Source of the DNA: Anisus vortex
Taxonomy: Eukaryota; Mollusca; Gastropoda; Planorbidae
Length of the DNA: 64,000 nt
Assembly (NCBI GenBank): GCA_949126835.1
Contig: CASBPS010000186.1
Coordinates: 864,701-928,700 of the forward strand
Reading direction: 5' to 3'
Below the pieces are notes generated by a model. The model was not told where the DNA came from. It did not search any database and worked only from the letters and a program-made list of their open reading frames with translations. How positions within the stretch are numbered: position 1 is the first letter of the stretch; the number at the start of each line of letters is the position of its first letter. The position numbers were made by a program, and so were the translations under genes. Shown here piece by piece: positions 1 through 8,296 of the stretch.

Positions 1-1188
1 TCGTCTCTGTAACTTTGACCTACTTGTTTATTTCGCCAACAGTCTCGCGACCAGTGCCCAGTTTGACCACATGTGTAGCACTCATTGCTATTTTGATGGT
101 TGTATGCTTGATGTTTTTGTTTGTAACCGTCATATGTCTGTTTCTGTGATCGGTCAGGTGACATGTAGGCCGATTGTTGTCTACGAGATTGTTTCCCAAT
201 TGGTGAATGTGATCTATATGGTGATTGTGGCCTCTGTCTAAACGGTGATTGCGATCTATATGATGGTTGTGGCCTCTGTCTAAAGGGTGATTGTGGTCTA
301 TATGGTGATTGTGGCCTCTGTCTAAACGGTGATTGCGGTCTTTGTGGTGTTCTATCCCGTGATTTCCTATCACTAATTGTGGCCACGGTATCGTTTGTTT
401 GTGTTTCTGTTTGTCCTAAAGGTCTGTTGGGGAAAATGGAGAAGTAATTGTCGCAACCCTTCTCTACGTCGTCTATTGTCTTGGGTTCCCTGGTCAAAAT
501 ATGGTGTCTGACGTCTGTCGCCACTGTCCTCGTCACTTTGTCCCTAAGTATCAAGTCCAATAGTCCGTCGTATGATTTGTCAATGCCACTAAGCTCTACC
601 TATCGCTTCAAGTAGTATTTTACTTTTCTGATGTAGCTTCCTGATTTGTCCCCCTTGTCTGGTCGCATGTTTCATAATCGGTCACTATATCCTGCGCATG
701 TTAGCCCATAGTGTTTTTGTATTTCTTTTTTTTAGCTTCACGTAGTCTGTTTCCGCGCCTAGTTCCGTGGTATAATGGTCGCACCCTCTATCTAACAAAA
801 TTTTTCTGAACTCATGGCACCATCGTTTTCCTTCTAACCCTATTTCTATGGCTTCTCTTTTAAAAATATCTATGAGGTTGTCAATATCTTCTGGTTCATT
901 ACCCCCTTTTAGTCCTACCAGCCGCATCTTTATCCATTTCTTTCCGCCTTCGTCCTCTCTTTTACTCTCTATCATTTCTCCCTCCGACTTCGCGCTTTCT
1001 TTCAATAATTCCAATTTTTTTATTTCTCTCTCTTCTCTCCTTGTATTCCTTTCTTCCCGTTCCCTCTCTAGTTCCCGTGCATCTTTTAATTTCTTTTCTG
1101 CCCATTCTATCAAGTCTCCGCCCTCTAATTTACATTTCTCTCCTAAGTCTATATAATAGGCTAAACCCAGTTTATCCTCATTACTCAT
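1..1188 (-). pseudogene. gag-like capsid/nucleocapsid frame, broken and partial
   Basis: This is the structural protein frame of the LTR element; gag proteins assemble the particle and package the RNA. The first block (1188 to 685, 167 codons from an ATG) is rich in Glu, Lys and Arg, with a heptad-like charged segment around residues 35-75 that probably forms a coiled coil. It ends at TAG 687-685. Homologous-looking sequence then resumes in another frame near 668 and has an in-frame TAG at 602-600. It runs on through a Pro/Gln/Arg/Ser-rich linker to a zinc knuckle C-x2-C-x4-H-x4-C (Cys at about 80, final Cys at about 41; core CYTCGQTGHWSRDC) and off the window. At least one frameshift and one nonsense change are therefore visible. 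The zinc knuckle frame differs from the His-rich open frame at 373-20, which is a shadow. Family unknown beyond gag-like. Confidence 0.72.
213..338 (-). repeat. 42-bp coding tandem repeat (x3) in the gag linker
   Basis: Three consecutive 42-bp units (338-297, 296-255, 254-213) encode a 14-residue repeat of the form PQSPFRQRPQSPYR, with first-codon variants (CCG, CCA, TCG) and a QPS variant in the second unit. The unit length is a multiple of three and the frame matches the downstream zinc knuckle. The repeat therefore expanded inside a translated gag linker. The Arg/Pro/Ser-rich composition suggests a flexible nucleic-acid-binding segment (inference). Confidence 0.8.
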
Positions 1189-1531
1189 TTTACCACTCCA
1201 AATTCTACTAATTAAGTAATCAGAAAAAATTATTTAAAAAAATGTATAGTTTGTAGTCCCACTTATTCAATTGTGCGATCAGTTACTTCCTAATCAATTG
1301 TTTACTAAAATAGTAATTACTGATAACGACACTGTAAGCGATTTTGTCAACCCAGTGTGTGTATACAAATCCCAAATTATACAAGTGTGTCATTAAAGAT
1401 CACCACTGACGTCGAAAGATAATCTTATTTTTCCAACACACGCTGAGTTAATTGCCCTAAAAAATTATTTCTACACTATTCTCCACACATGTAAATTCAG
1501 TTCGAAATTTGTGTAGGATAATATATAATTT

Positions 1532-1588
1532 CATTAAAATAAACAGAAAGCATCAGGGATGCACACCATTAAAATAAACAGAAAGCAT
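1532..1588. repeat. Short direct repeat, 22 bp at 35-bp spacing
   Basis: A 22-bp sequence beginning cattaaaataaacagaaag occurs at 1532-1553 and again, identical, at 1567-1588. The spacer motif atcagggatgcaca recurs near 1689-1702 at the left edge of the 65-bp minisatellite. Confidence 0.85.
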
Positions 1589-1724
1589 AATACATAGCAT
1601 ACACAAAATCATGAATCATAATAATACTTAAATACAGGCATACTTGCACTCTCAGAGTGTGTTTTTACCCGTGTCGTTTCGTCCCAGTATCAGGGATGCA
1701 CATCAGGTTTTATCATTCACAGCA

Positions 1725-2190
1725 CGGGACGGCAAGGTTAGAGACCCCAGGTCAGCATACGGCCCACGTACGGTGAGCATAGGTCTGCACGTCAGGGTTG
1801 TCACTCACAGCACAGGTCAGCATACGGCCCACGTACGGTGAGCATAGGTCTGCACGTCAGGGTTGTCACTCACAGCACAGGTCAGCATACGGCCCACGTA
1901 TGGTGAGCATAGGTCTGCACGTCAGGGTTGTCACTCACAGCACAGGTCAGCATACGGCCCACGTACGGTGAGCATAGGTCTGCACGTCAGGGTTGTCACT
2001 CACAGCACAGGTCGGGCAAGGTCTGCACACTCACAGCACAGGTCAGCATACGGCCCACGTACGGTGAGCATAGGTCTGCACGTCAGGGTTGTCACTCACA
2101 GCACAGGACGGGCAAGGTCTGCACGTCAGGGTTGTCACTCACAGCACAGGACGGTCAAAGTGAGAGACCCCCGGTCAGCATACGGTCCCG
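1725..2190. repeat. 65-bp minisatellite in the LTR-element leader
   Basis: The block starting gtcagcatacggcccacgta recurs at 1751, 1816, 1881 and 1946, a strict 65-bp period, with nearly identical units (one cgtacgg/cgtatgg change). From about 2011 the pattern becomes irregular: truncated units, with gtcgggcaag or gacgggcaag replacing the core, then degenerate ends to about 2190. The GC content is clearly above the AT-rich flanks. Confidence 0.92.
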
Positions 2191-2342
2191 CACACGATCA
2201 GCTTACGTGTAGATCACAGCACAAGGCAGCACAATATTTTTGCTGGCACCTTATTACTGTAGTGTAGTTTAAAATTTAAAATTCACAGTACTTCTGGTTA
2301 CGATGATCATCGCACCATTTAAACTAATGTTAAATGTTATTT

Positions 2343-2447
2343 CAAGTTCGAGACGTACAGGGTCTGGTCGAACCTCTAAAGTATGGAAACTGCACACAAC
2401 GCTTGTTATTCCCAGTTCGAGACGTACTGGGTCTGGGTCGAACCTCT
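2343..2447 (-). repeat. Duplicated primer-site-proximal segment
   Basis: The sequence agttcgagacgtac followed by a gggtctgg(g)tcgaacctcta block occurs at about 2343-2375 and at 2414-2447. The second copy runs directly into the primer binding site and the first does not. The copies differ by a substitution (acag/actg) and a one-base indel. This is a direct duplication of about 70 bp at the start of the leader. Confidence 0.8.
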
Positions 2448-2448
2448 A

Positions 2449-2459
2449 GTTGGGCGCCA
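2449..2459 (-). other. Primer binding site, tRNA-Lys type
   Basis: On the minus strand the bases read TGGCGCCCAAC, complementary to the 3' end of a tRNA that ends GTTGGGCGCCA, as tRNA-Lys does. An 11-base match of this kind is used by the Drosophila gypsy group. It lies two bases after the inferred end of the LTR. The match stops after 11 bases. Confidence 0.75.
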
Positions 2460-2461
2460 AA

Positions 2462-2714
2462 TGTTATAATTATATTACACTGTTCTTTATTCACTAACAC
2501 GCTGGACGCAAGGGTTTCAGTTCAACCTTTATTTTACATGTACATACCGAATCACCAATCTAAATCCCCCCCAGCTCTGTCCTGCTCAGCTCTCATACCC
2601 CGAATGTCCAGTCTTCCTACCTAAACACCCCGTGTTCGCTCCCTTCATTCACGATTCCCCCTAACTGACTTGAGTTCATTCATTCCTATCTTTACAATAA
2701 CATCACTGGGCTCA

Positions 2715-2747
<33 letters not shown>

Positions 2748-2825
2748 CCTACACACACCCATTTGTCGACAATAGATTTTAATTCATTCATATCCACTCT
2801 CTTTCACTCAAAATAGCTCACAACA
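2462..2825 (-). repeat. Probable 5' long terminal repeat
   Basis: The edge next to the primer site reads tgttataa on the plus strand, so the minus-strand LTR would end ttataaca. At about 2825 the plus strand reads cacaaca, giving a start of TGTTGTG; together they form the expected TGTT...AACA inverted termini. The inner part contains AATAAA polyadenylation signals on the minus strand at 2491-2486 and 2533-2528. The outer edge is inferred, because the matching LTR is outside the window and no second copy can be aligned. Confidence 0.55.
2715..2745. repeat. (AC)n microsatellite
   Basis: An uninterrupted AC dinucleotide run of about 13 units, followed by degenerate acac-rich sequence to about 2760. 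It lies inside the inferred LTR. Confidence 0.9.
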
Positions 2826-5800
2826 CTATGCAACAGCACGACGCTGATCCGATTACAGGGTACCGATACCCCAGCTACCTTTTTCCACACGGGAAATGGC
2901 AGTGAATCGAGGCCGGATCTCACGCTCGTGAGTGCAGATCTGGCTGCTAGCACCTCTATGGAAGTCTTGGGTGATGGGAGTGATCATTTGCCCGTGTTGG
3001 TCACTATCAATATAGGAAAGGCAAGCAGCGAACCTTCCGGGCCTAGGAAGTGGATCTACTCGAAGGCACGCTGGGACGAGTACAGAGTACGCACCGATCG
3101 TGCTCTTGAAGAAGTGCCTATCGGGACTGGGCCTATCGACTCAGTGTATGGCACGATGGTTAAAGCCATACTAGGGGTAGCCAGAAAGACTATTCCAAGG
3201 TCACATGAGAAGCGCAAGTTCAGACCGTTTTGGACAAAAGCCCTAGGAGAGTTGGTCCGCAAGAGGAGGGCTGCTCGCAAGCTCGCGAGCAGGCGGAAGA
3301 CGGCCGAGAGCCGTCGAGAGTACAACCGTTTAACGGCGTAAGTAAAAGGGGTTTTCGCGGAGGCAAAGTTGTCGAAATGGACTGATACATGTGCTGGATT
3401 GGACCTTGCCGACAGCCGGCAGGCATGGAACCTAATCAACCACCTTGAGCGAGCTGAGGTAGCTAGCAGAGCACCAGCTTCGTTGGCAAGAGCAGGGGCA
3501 GGCCCCATGGTATCGGATACCAAGCGGGCTGAAAATAAAGTCCGGAAGGCAAACGAACGCCACATGACGGGAGAGGGTGAGGTTAGCACATTCACGGTGC
3601 CCTTCACTCGGCAATAACTGGAGTATGTTTTGAGACGGTGCAAAGCGAAGAAGGCTCCAGGGCTGGATGGGATTAGCAACGAGCTGATCACTCACCTTGG
3701 GGCTGGTGGCAAGGGCAAACTCATGGAGCTCGTAAATCGAACATGGTCTGAAGGTTTCCTACCGAAACAGTGGAGAGAGGCCTTGGTGGTACCCATCTTG
3801 AAGAGGAGTAAAGACCCGGGTCAGGCCGAAAGCTACCGACCGATTTCCCTAACATCGTGTGTAGGGAAGGTAGCTGAGAGATTAATCAATAGGAGGCTTG
3901 TGAGGTTCCTAGAGGATAATGGACTGGTCACCCCCACTCAAGCAGGCTTCCGTAGTGGAAGAAGCTCGATGGACCAGGTGACGCTCTTGGTCCAGAAAAT
4001 GGCTGACGGGTTTCAGCGGAAAGAGTCTACACTAGCAGTGTTCCTGGATTTTAAACAGGCCTATGACAAGGTCTGGCGGCCGGGGTTGTTGTTGAAGCTA
4101 CAGAGGCTAGGAATAGCCTCTAACGTGTACAATTGGATCAAAGGGTTCTAATCCCGAAGAACAGTTGCAACTCGTTACGGGAAAGCGGTTTCTCGGAAGC
4201 GCGTCCTGGAGCAGGCATTGCCCCAGGGCTCAGCACTGTCCTGTACATTGTTCCTGGCTTTTATCAACGACCTGCCGAACTATCTGGGAAGCTCGTCGCT
4301 GCTTTTCGCAGACGATTTTGTGGTCTGGTCGACCGGGAGGGAAGCGCGTGCTCTTAAGCGGGCCCTCCAGCAGGATTTGAACGCAGTAGCCTGTTACGCC
4401 AAGCTTTGGGGTATGGAAGTAAACTGCCTAAAAACAGTTTATTCGCTCTTTACCCTTGGAATCGATATCCTCAAAGATCCGATCGAGCTGAACATTGACG
4501 GCCGCGCTCTGGCATGCGACCAGAAGCCGGTCTATCTCGGAGTGACACTGGACCGAAAGCTAACGATGTATGACCACGTGAGGTTAGTCCAAGAGAAAGC
4601 ATCTTCTAAGCTGAACATTGTCAAGAGACTGGCCAGTACTGGCTGGGGTGCGAAGGCGAGTGTGTTGAGAAATCTTTACCTAGGAGTGGTAAGATCTCAG
4701 ATCGATTACAGCCTCCCGGTGCAAATCTATGCGTCTGATACTGCTTTGAAGACGTTGGACTCTGTACAAAATCAATCCCTCAGACTAATATGTGGAACAT
4801 TCCGAACCGCCCCGACATCGGCTGTTGAAGTCATGGCAAACGTGCCGCCTCTGAATGGGAGAAGGAAAAGGGCCGTTATTACTGCTTACGAGCGGTATAA
4901 GCGGTTGGAGGAAAGTTCCCCCCTCAGGATGCTCGTGGATTCCTGGGTGGGAAGAGCCCGGATCTCAATGCAGTCCTTCATGCACCACGCATTGAAGCTC
5001 AGCGCAGAGATTGGACTCCCGGTCGACCGCATGCCCATGCGGACGGGAGTGGAACCTCCTCCTCACCTATCCTTCAACCTACCAGAGATACGGACGAACC
5101 TGATGGAAGCAGTCGGACCCAGCGCTTGCCTGACTGAGAGGCGCGCAGCTGCTCTAAGGACGGTACGGGCATACTCGGGATTCGTTGAGGCATACACTGA
5201 TGGGAGCGCGATTAGTGGGACCGAAGCGCGTTCTGGGTATGGTGCTCTTGTGTCGTACCCGAAGGCAGAAGAAAAACGGGCTGAGCTAAGTGGGCCGTGT
5301 GGAGCAATCTGCATCTTTGATGCGGAGATGGAAGCCATCAGAATTGCTGCTGTGGCAATTGGGAAAACGTTCGAAGACACACCAGCTGCTTGTGCTGATG
5401 TAGTTATCTTCACTGATGCACTTTCAGTTCTCCAAGCCATCGACGGCTTGGGGACTTGGCCCGAACTGCTTGTCCGACTATTAGCTGCTATTTCCGATCT
5501 GATCCTCAGGTACGAGGTGAAGGTCATCTTGCAGTGGATTCCAGGTCATACAGGAGTCCCTGGCAATGAGATAGTGGATGCCTAGGCCAAGCAGGGATCC
5601 CTGACACCCACTCCGGAGGGTCCGTCCACCTTCGCGAGTGCCCGCAGATCAATACGTGAGTGGGAGACAAGACAATGGAATAAGATTTGGGACGAGTCTG
5701 ACAAGGGTCGAGGTGTGTGGCAGCAACTAAAACGGCCAAATCTAGCTGATCCGTGGTGGAAGCTCCGCAGGAGAGAACAGGCTACGATAGCCCAGTTCCG

Positions 5801-6035
5801 TACAGGGCACTGCCCTATTGGTGCCTATTTCGGACGATTTAGGCCCAATTTCGATTCGCGGTGCCGACACTGCTTTGAAGCAGAAGAGACGGTCGAGCAT
5901 TTGCTTTTAGACTGCCCTGCCTTGCAGGAGGAAAGAGTGGATGGGAATGGTCAACAGTTTGCATCATCCCTTTATGGGAACCTGGCTGTGCTACGTAGTA
6001 CAAGTGTGTTTGTCCTCCGAATCCTAAGAGATTAG
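2826..6035 (+). pseudogene. ORF2-like polyprotein: endonuclease-RT-RNase H-zinc finger, four in-frame stops
   Basis: The protein would nick target DNA and copy its RNA there. In one frame I read the following. The endonuclease tail is SRPDLTLVSADLA and GDGSDHLPV (2907-3005; the SDH motif is catalytic). The RT has KKAPGLDGIS (3648 on), SYRPISLTS (about 3830), FLDFKQAYDKVW (about 4040), LPQGSALS (about 4220) and FADDFVVW (about 4305, the YADD box). RNase H has YTDGSA (about 5195), the FDAEMEAI glutamate (about 5318), FTDALS (about 5410) and WIPGHTGVPGNE (about 5535). A terminal C-x2-C-x8-H-x4-C motif is CRHC...H...C (about 5860-5915). In-frame stops lie at TAA 3339-3341, TAA 3615-3617, TAA 4149-4151 and TAG 5583-5585. 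All five segments share one frame, so the damage visible is by substitution only. The open reading restarts at 2928, 3369, 3630, 4218 and 5715 are pieces of this frame, not separate genes. Confidence 0.85.
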
Positions 6036-6470
6036 TCTCGATTCGATCACTCCGGTGAGTGAGGTTTAAAGTTTGGTCACTGTCCCATCCAATTAAATTC
6101 TTGCGAATGTCTCTTTCAAATGATTGTTTTATATTGTTTTAAATGACTGTGTCATCTGTTTCTCTCAAAGGATTGTTTATTATGATTGTTTAAAACTGTT
6201 GCAAATGTTTATGATTGTTTCAACAGATCATGTCAACTGAGACTTCAAAAATGATTGCGCTGACTGATTATTTCAAAGAATTGTTTTAAATGATTATTTT
6301 AAGTGTATGGTTTAATATATTGTTTCACACGATTTATTTAATAGTTTGTAAATGATTGCTTTTTTTAATGATTTTTTTTCTCATTATTGTTTTATATTTT
6401 CTATTAAATGATTTTTCATTTTGATTGAATTTTTTCTTACAATTGTTTCAACAGATTACTTCAAATGATG
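6036..6470 (+). other. 3' UTR/tail with degenerate tgattgtttt units
   Basis: No open frame. From about 6115 the sequence is built of loosely repeated aaatgattgtttt-like words with variable A and T spacing. It is probably a decayed simple-repeat tail of the upstream element, though an unrelated low-complexity tract is possible. Confidence 0.45.
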
Positions 6471-6958
6471 TGATTGCGTCAAAGGATCGTTCAAAATGAA
6501 TTTTTTACAAGTAAACAGAAAAAATATAACGTTTGAATGCAGCCTTTTCCCGCTTGGGATATAAAAGTTTTCAGTGCAATTACCTTGATATCTTAGTGAA
6601 GAACTAGTAAAGACAAATGAAGACAGTGAAGCAATGAAAGAAGGTTATGTTATAATCAACTATCAAATTGAGATTTATTAAGATAACACACTCTTATTTT
6701 TCAGTAAAAAATATGTGATTGCGTCAAAGGATCGTTCAAAATGAATTTTTTACAAGTAAACAGAATAAATATAACGTTTGAATGCAGCCTTTTCCAGCTT
6801 GGGATATAAAAGTTTTCAATGCAATTACCTTGATATCTTAGTGAAGAACTAGTAAAGACAAATGAAGACAGTGAAGCAATGAAAGAAGGTTATGTTATAA
6901 TCAACTATCAAATTGAGATTTATTAAGATAACACACTCTTATTTTTCAGTAAAAAAAA
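6469..6958. repeat. 245-bp tandem duplication
   Basis: A block beginning tgtgattgcgtcaaaggatc occurs at 6469-6713 and again at 6714-6958, period exactly 245 bp. I see three substitutions between the copies (in the agaaaaaat/agaataaat, cccgc/ccagc and tcagtg/tcaatg words), about 98.8% identity. Each copy contains a TATAAAAG box (6560-6567 and 6805-6812), but I find no gene downstream in either direction. Confidence 0.93.
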
Positions 6959-7214
6959 GTTTTTATTTAAAGAGAAAAGATAATTCACAAATACCAATCT
7001 ACACAAACAAAAGCTGTTTGATTCTTGACATCTAATCAATTTCTAGGTCTATTTACAAATGAGTAGTAAATTTTTTTTATAGTATATTGGAATCTTTTTA
7101 TATCTATGAATTTTGATTATTTTTATGCTTAAAATGATGAATCGCAATGTTTGTCATTATTCCCTGACCTATACATTGTGATAAGTTGTGAAATTATTCT
7201 ATTTTATTTTTTTA
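6959..7214. other. AT-rich interval without recognised features
   Basis: Poly-T and A/T-rich sequence. I see no coding frame, structured repeat or recognisable element. Confidence 0.6.
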
Positions 7215-7765
7215 TCAATTATGTAAATAGCTTAATTTATTATGCCTCTGGATCTGCTTCTATACATACTTATACTGCGTCGTACACCTAATTCCAAGTG
7301 CAAGTCTAGACTTGCATTTTGATTTAGTGTTTTTTTAAACAATGTTTAGTTAATGGTTTTCTTGACTAGCTCAAATAACCCAATTCCATTGCCTAATGAT
7401 AGTGATGAAAAAAATGTGAATTCGTCCTTGTTTATGAATTAATAGACCTACATAGTCTATATTTTTCTATTTTTCTTTCTGAGTGCTTAATTAGATCTAG
7501 TTTATCCTCTTGTGTTTCTAAATTACAATCTAACTCTGTTGGTATTTTTATTTTTACACCTTTGCTTTCTAACCTTCGTTCCATTAAGGTTGTTTTTTTT
7601 TACTGACTATAGCGATTTAACTAGATCTAATGACATTACATATGTTAGGTGTAAAATATTATATTGTAATGATTCTAACTATTCTTTTTTTTAATTTGAT
7701 CAAATATAGAATTTGAATATCATTATCTTGTTTTTAATTGATGGGTCCCACTAAATGTAATGACT
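7215..7765 (-). mobile_element. Decayed 3' fragment of the CR1/L2-like family
   Basis: This stretch aligns by eye with the 3' end of the element at 8225-12,018 in the same orientation. Shared words include gcgtc...ta, cttgcatttt, ttaatggttttc/ttattggttttcc, aacccattcca, tttctaaatta and ttgatgggtccca. Many substitutions and indels destroy the RT C-terminal frame. The 5' truncation falls just after the ttgatgggtccca word (about 7755), which corresponds to about 8695 in the long copy. The open frame at 7512-7694 is antisense noise. Confidence 0.75.
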
Positions 7766-7833
7766 ATATTACTACACTCATCTATTTTACAAATCACAAG
7801 TAAAGTTGTCAGATAACTATTGAATCAATATGG

Positions 7834-7960
7834 TTGACTCAGATATATATCTTAATTTTGACTCACAATACATTGAATCGCTATCGTAGATTCAGATCTA
7901 TATCTTAACTTTGACTCACAATACATTTAATCATTATCGTTGACTCACAATTCATTGTAC
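7834..7960. repeat. Imperfect tandem repeat, about 53 bp
   Basis: Words such as ttgactcacaatacatt recur at about 7858 and 7911, and a shorter copy at about 7940, within tgactcagatatatatctta-like sequence. Two and a half degenerate units; no coding content. Confidence 0.65.
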
Positions 7961-8102
7961 AAGGAATAAAATAGATTTACTTAGACGTGAAATATGGGAT
8001 TCTCATTACTCCTCAGAAGAGGAATAACAAAATTTGTATATACAAATGTAAACAGATATAAAATATGCAGAAAAACTACGTCAGACATGAAAAAATACAT
8101 TT

Positions 8103-8224
8103 TATTAAAGGTACAATAAATCAATTAAATCAATCAAATAAAAGGTACAATAAATCAATTAAATCAATCCAATTAAAGGTACAATAAATCAATTAAATCA
8201 ATCAAATTAAACGTACAATAAATC
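8103..8224. repeat. 34-bp minisatellite, left part
   Basis: The word gtacaataaatcaattaaat recurs at 8111, 8145 and 8179, and its start again at 8213, period 34 bp, with ggtac/cgtac and caaat/ccaat variants. The last unit runs straight into the 3' end of the CR1/L2-like element at about 8225. The same repeat resumes on the far side of the element at 12,019. Confidence 0.93.
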
Positions 8225-8241
8225 TTATCTTATACATTACA

Positions 8242-8273
8242 GACGCTCCTTCTATAAAGAAGATTATTGCGTC
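8242..8273 (-). other. 3' UTR stem-loop of the CR1/L2-like element
   Basis: On the minus strand GACGC (8273-8269) pairs with GCGTC (8246-8242), and inside it CTTC (8262-8259) pairs with GAAG (8252-8249) around a TTTATA loop. The same two arms are intact in the opposite-strand copy near 13,552-13,585. CR1 and L2 reverse transcriptases recognise structured 3' ends, so this is a plausible RT-binding hairpin (inference). Confidence 0.6.
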
Positions 8274-8296
8274 CTACGCTCATCCGTGGTCCGAGT

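Larger units (their letters stand above)
1189..2461 (-). other. Untranslated leader of the LTR element
   Basis: About 1.27 kb separates the primer binding site from the gag ATG, which is long for such an element. It holds, in minus-strand order, a duplicated segment just after the primer site, a 65-bp minisatellite, a short 35-bp-period duplication, and an AT-rich stretch (1200-1640) in which I see no open frame. The open frames across 1644-2267 come from the minisatellite: its 65-bp unit is not a multiple of three, and they carry no recognisable domain. Confidence 0.55.
1..2825 (-). mobile_element. LTR retrotransposon, 5' part (Ty3/gypsy-like), cut by window edge
   Basis: Read on the minus strand, the parts come in the order expected of an LTR retrotransposon: a probable LTR (2825 to 2462), a primer binding site matching the 3' end of tRNA-Lys (2459 to 2449), a long leader, then a gag frame starting at 1188 and reaching a CCHC zinc knuckle near position 80. 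Protease, reverse transcriptase, integrase and the second LTR would lie left of position 1 and cannot be checked, so the Ty3/gypsy assignment rests on the primer type and gag layout only. The gag frame is broken, so this copy is probably inactive. The right end abuts sequence that reads as the endonuclease domain of another retrotransposon, which suggests a nested insertion. Confidence 0.7.
2826..6470 (+). mobile_element. Non-LTR retrotransposon of the I group (RNase H-bearing), 5'-truncated or interrupted
   Basis: The plus-strand element carries, in one frame, the C-terminal part of an AP-like endonuclease, a reverse transcriptase, an RNase H domain and a terminal Cys/His motif. RNase H after the RT is typical of the I, R1, LOA and related clades; I cannot place it further. 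The coding part is near 50% GC by eye while both flanks are AT-rich. After the final stop (6033-6035) comes a tail dominated by degenerate tgattgtttt-like units up to about 6470, probably 3' UTR plus tail. The left end coincides with the inferred LTR boundary, so the missing 5' half may lie beyond the inserted LTR element. Confidence 0.8.

Noticed and set aside
20..373. His-rich 117-codon frame on the minus strand
   Set aside because: Out-of-frame shadow of the gag linker; the neighbouring frame gives the Pro/Arg repeat and the CCHC knuckle.
848..1156. Ser/Phe-rich plus-strand frame
   Set aside because: Antisense of the gag N-terminal block.
1644..2267. Open frames over the 65-bp repeat
   Set aside because: The unit is not a multiple of three, and the peptides are the same repeat in shifting frames without a domain.
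3056..3695. Minus-strand frames of 211 and 87 codons
   Set aside because: Antisense to the RT-bearing frame, which has clear motifs.
3339..5585. Reassigned stop codons (TAA/TAG read as Gln)
   Set aside because: The CR1/L2-like RT ends at TAG exactly where the family ends; ordinary nonsense mutations suffice.
5063..5739. Minus-strand frames of 154 and 71 codons
   Set aside because: Antisense to the RNase H region.
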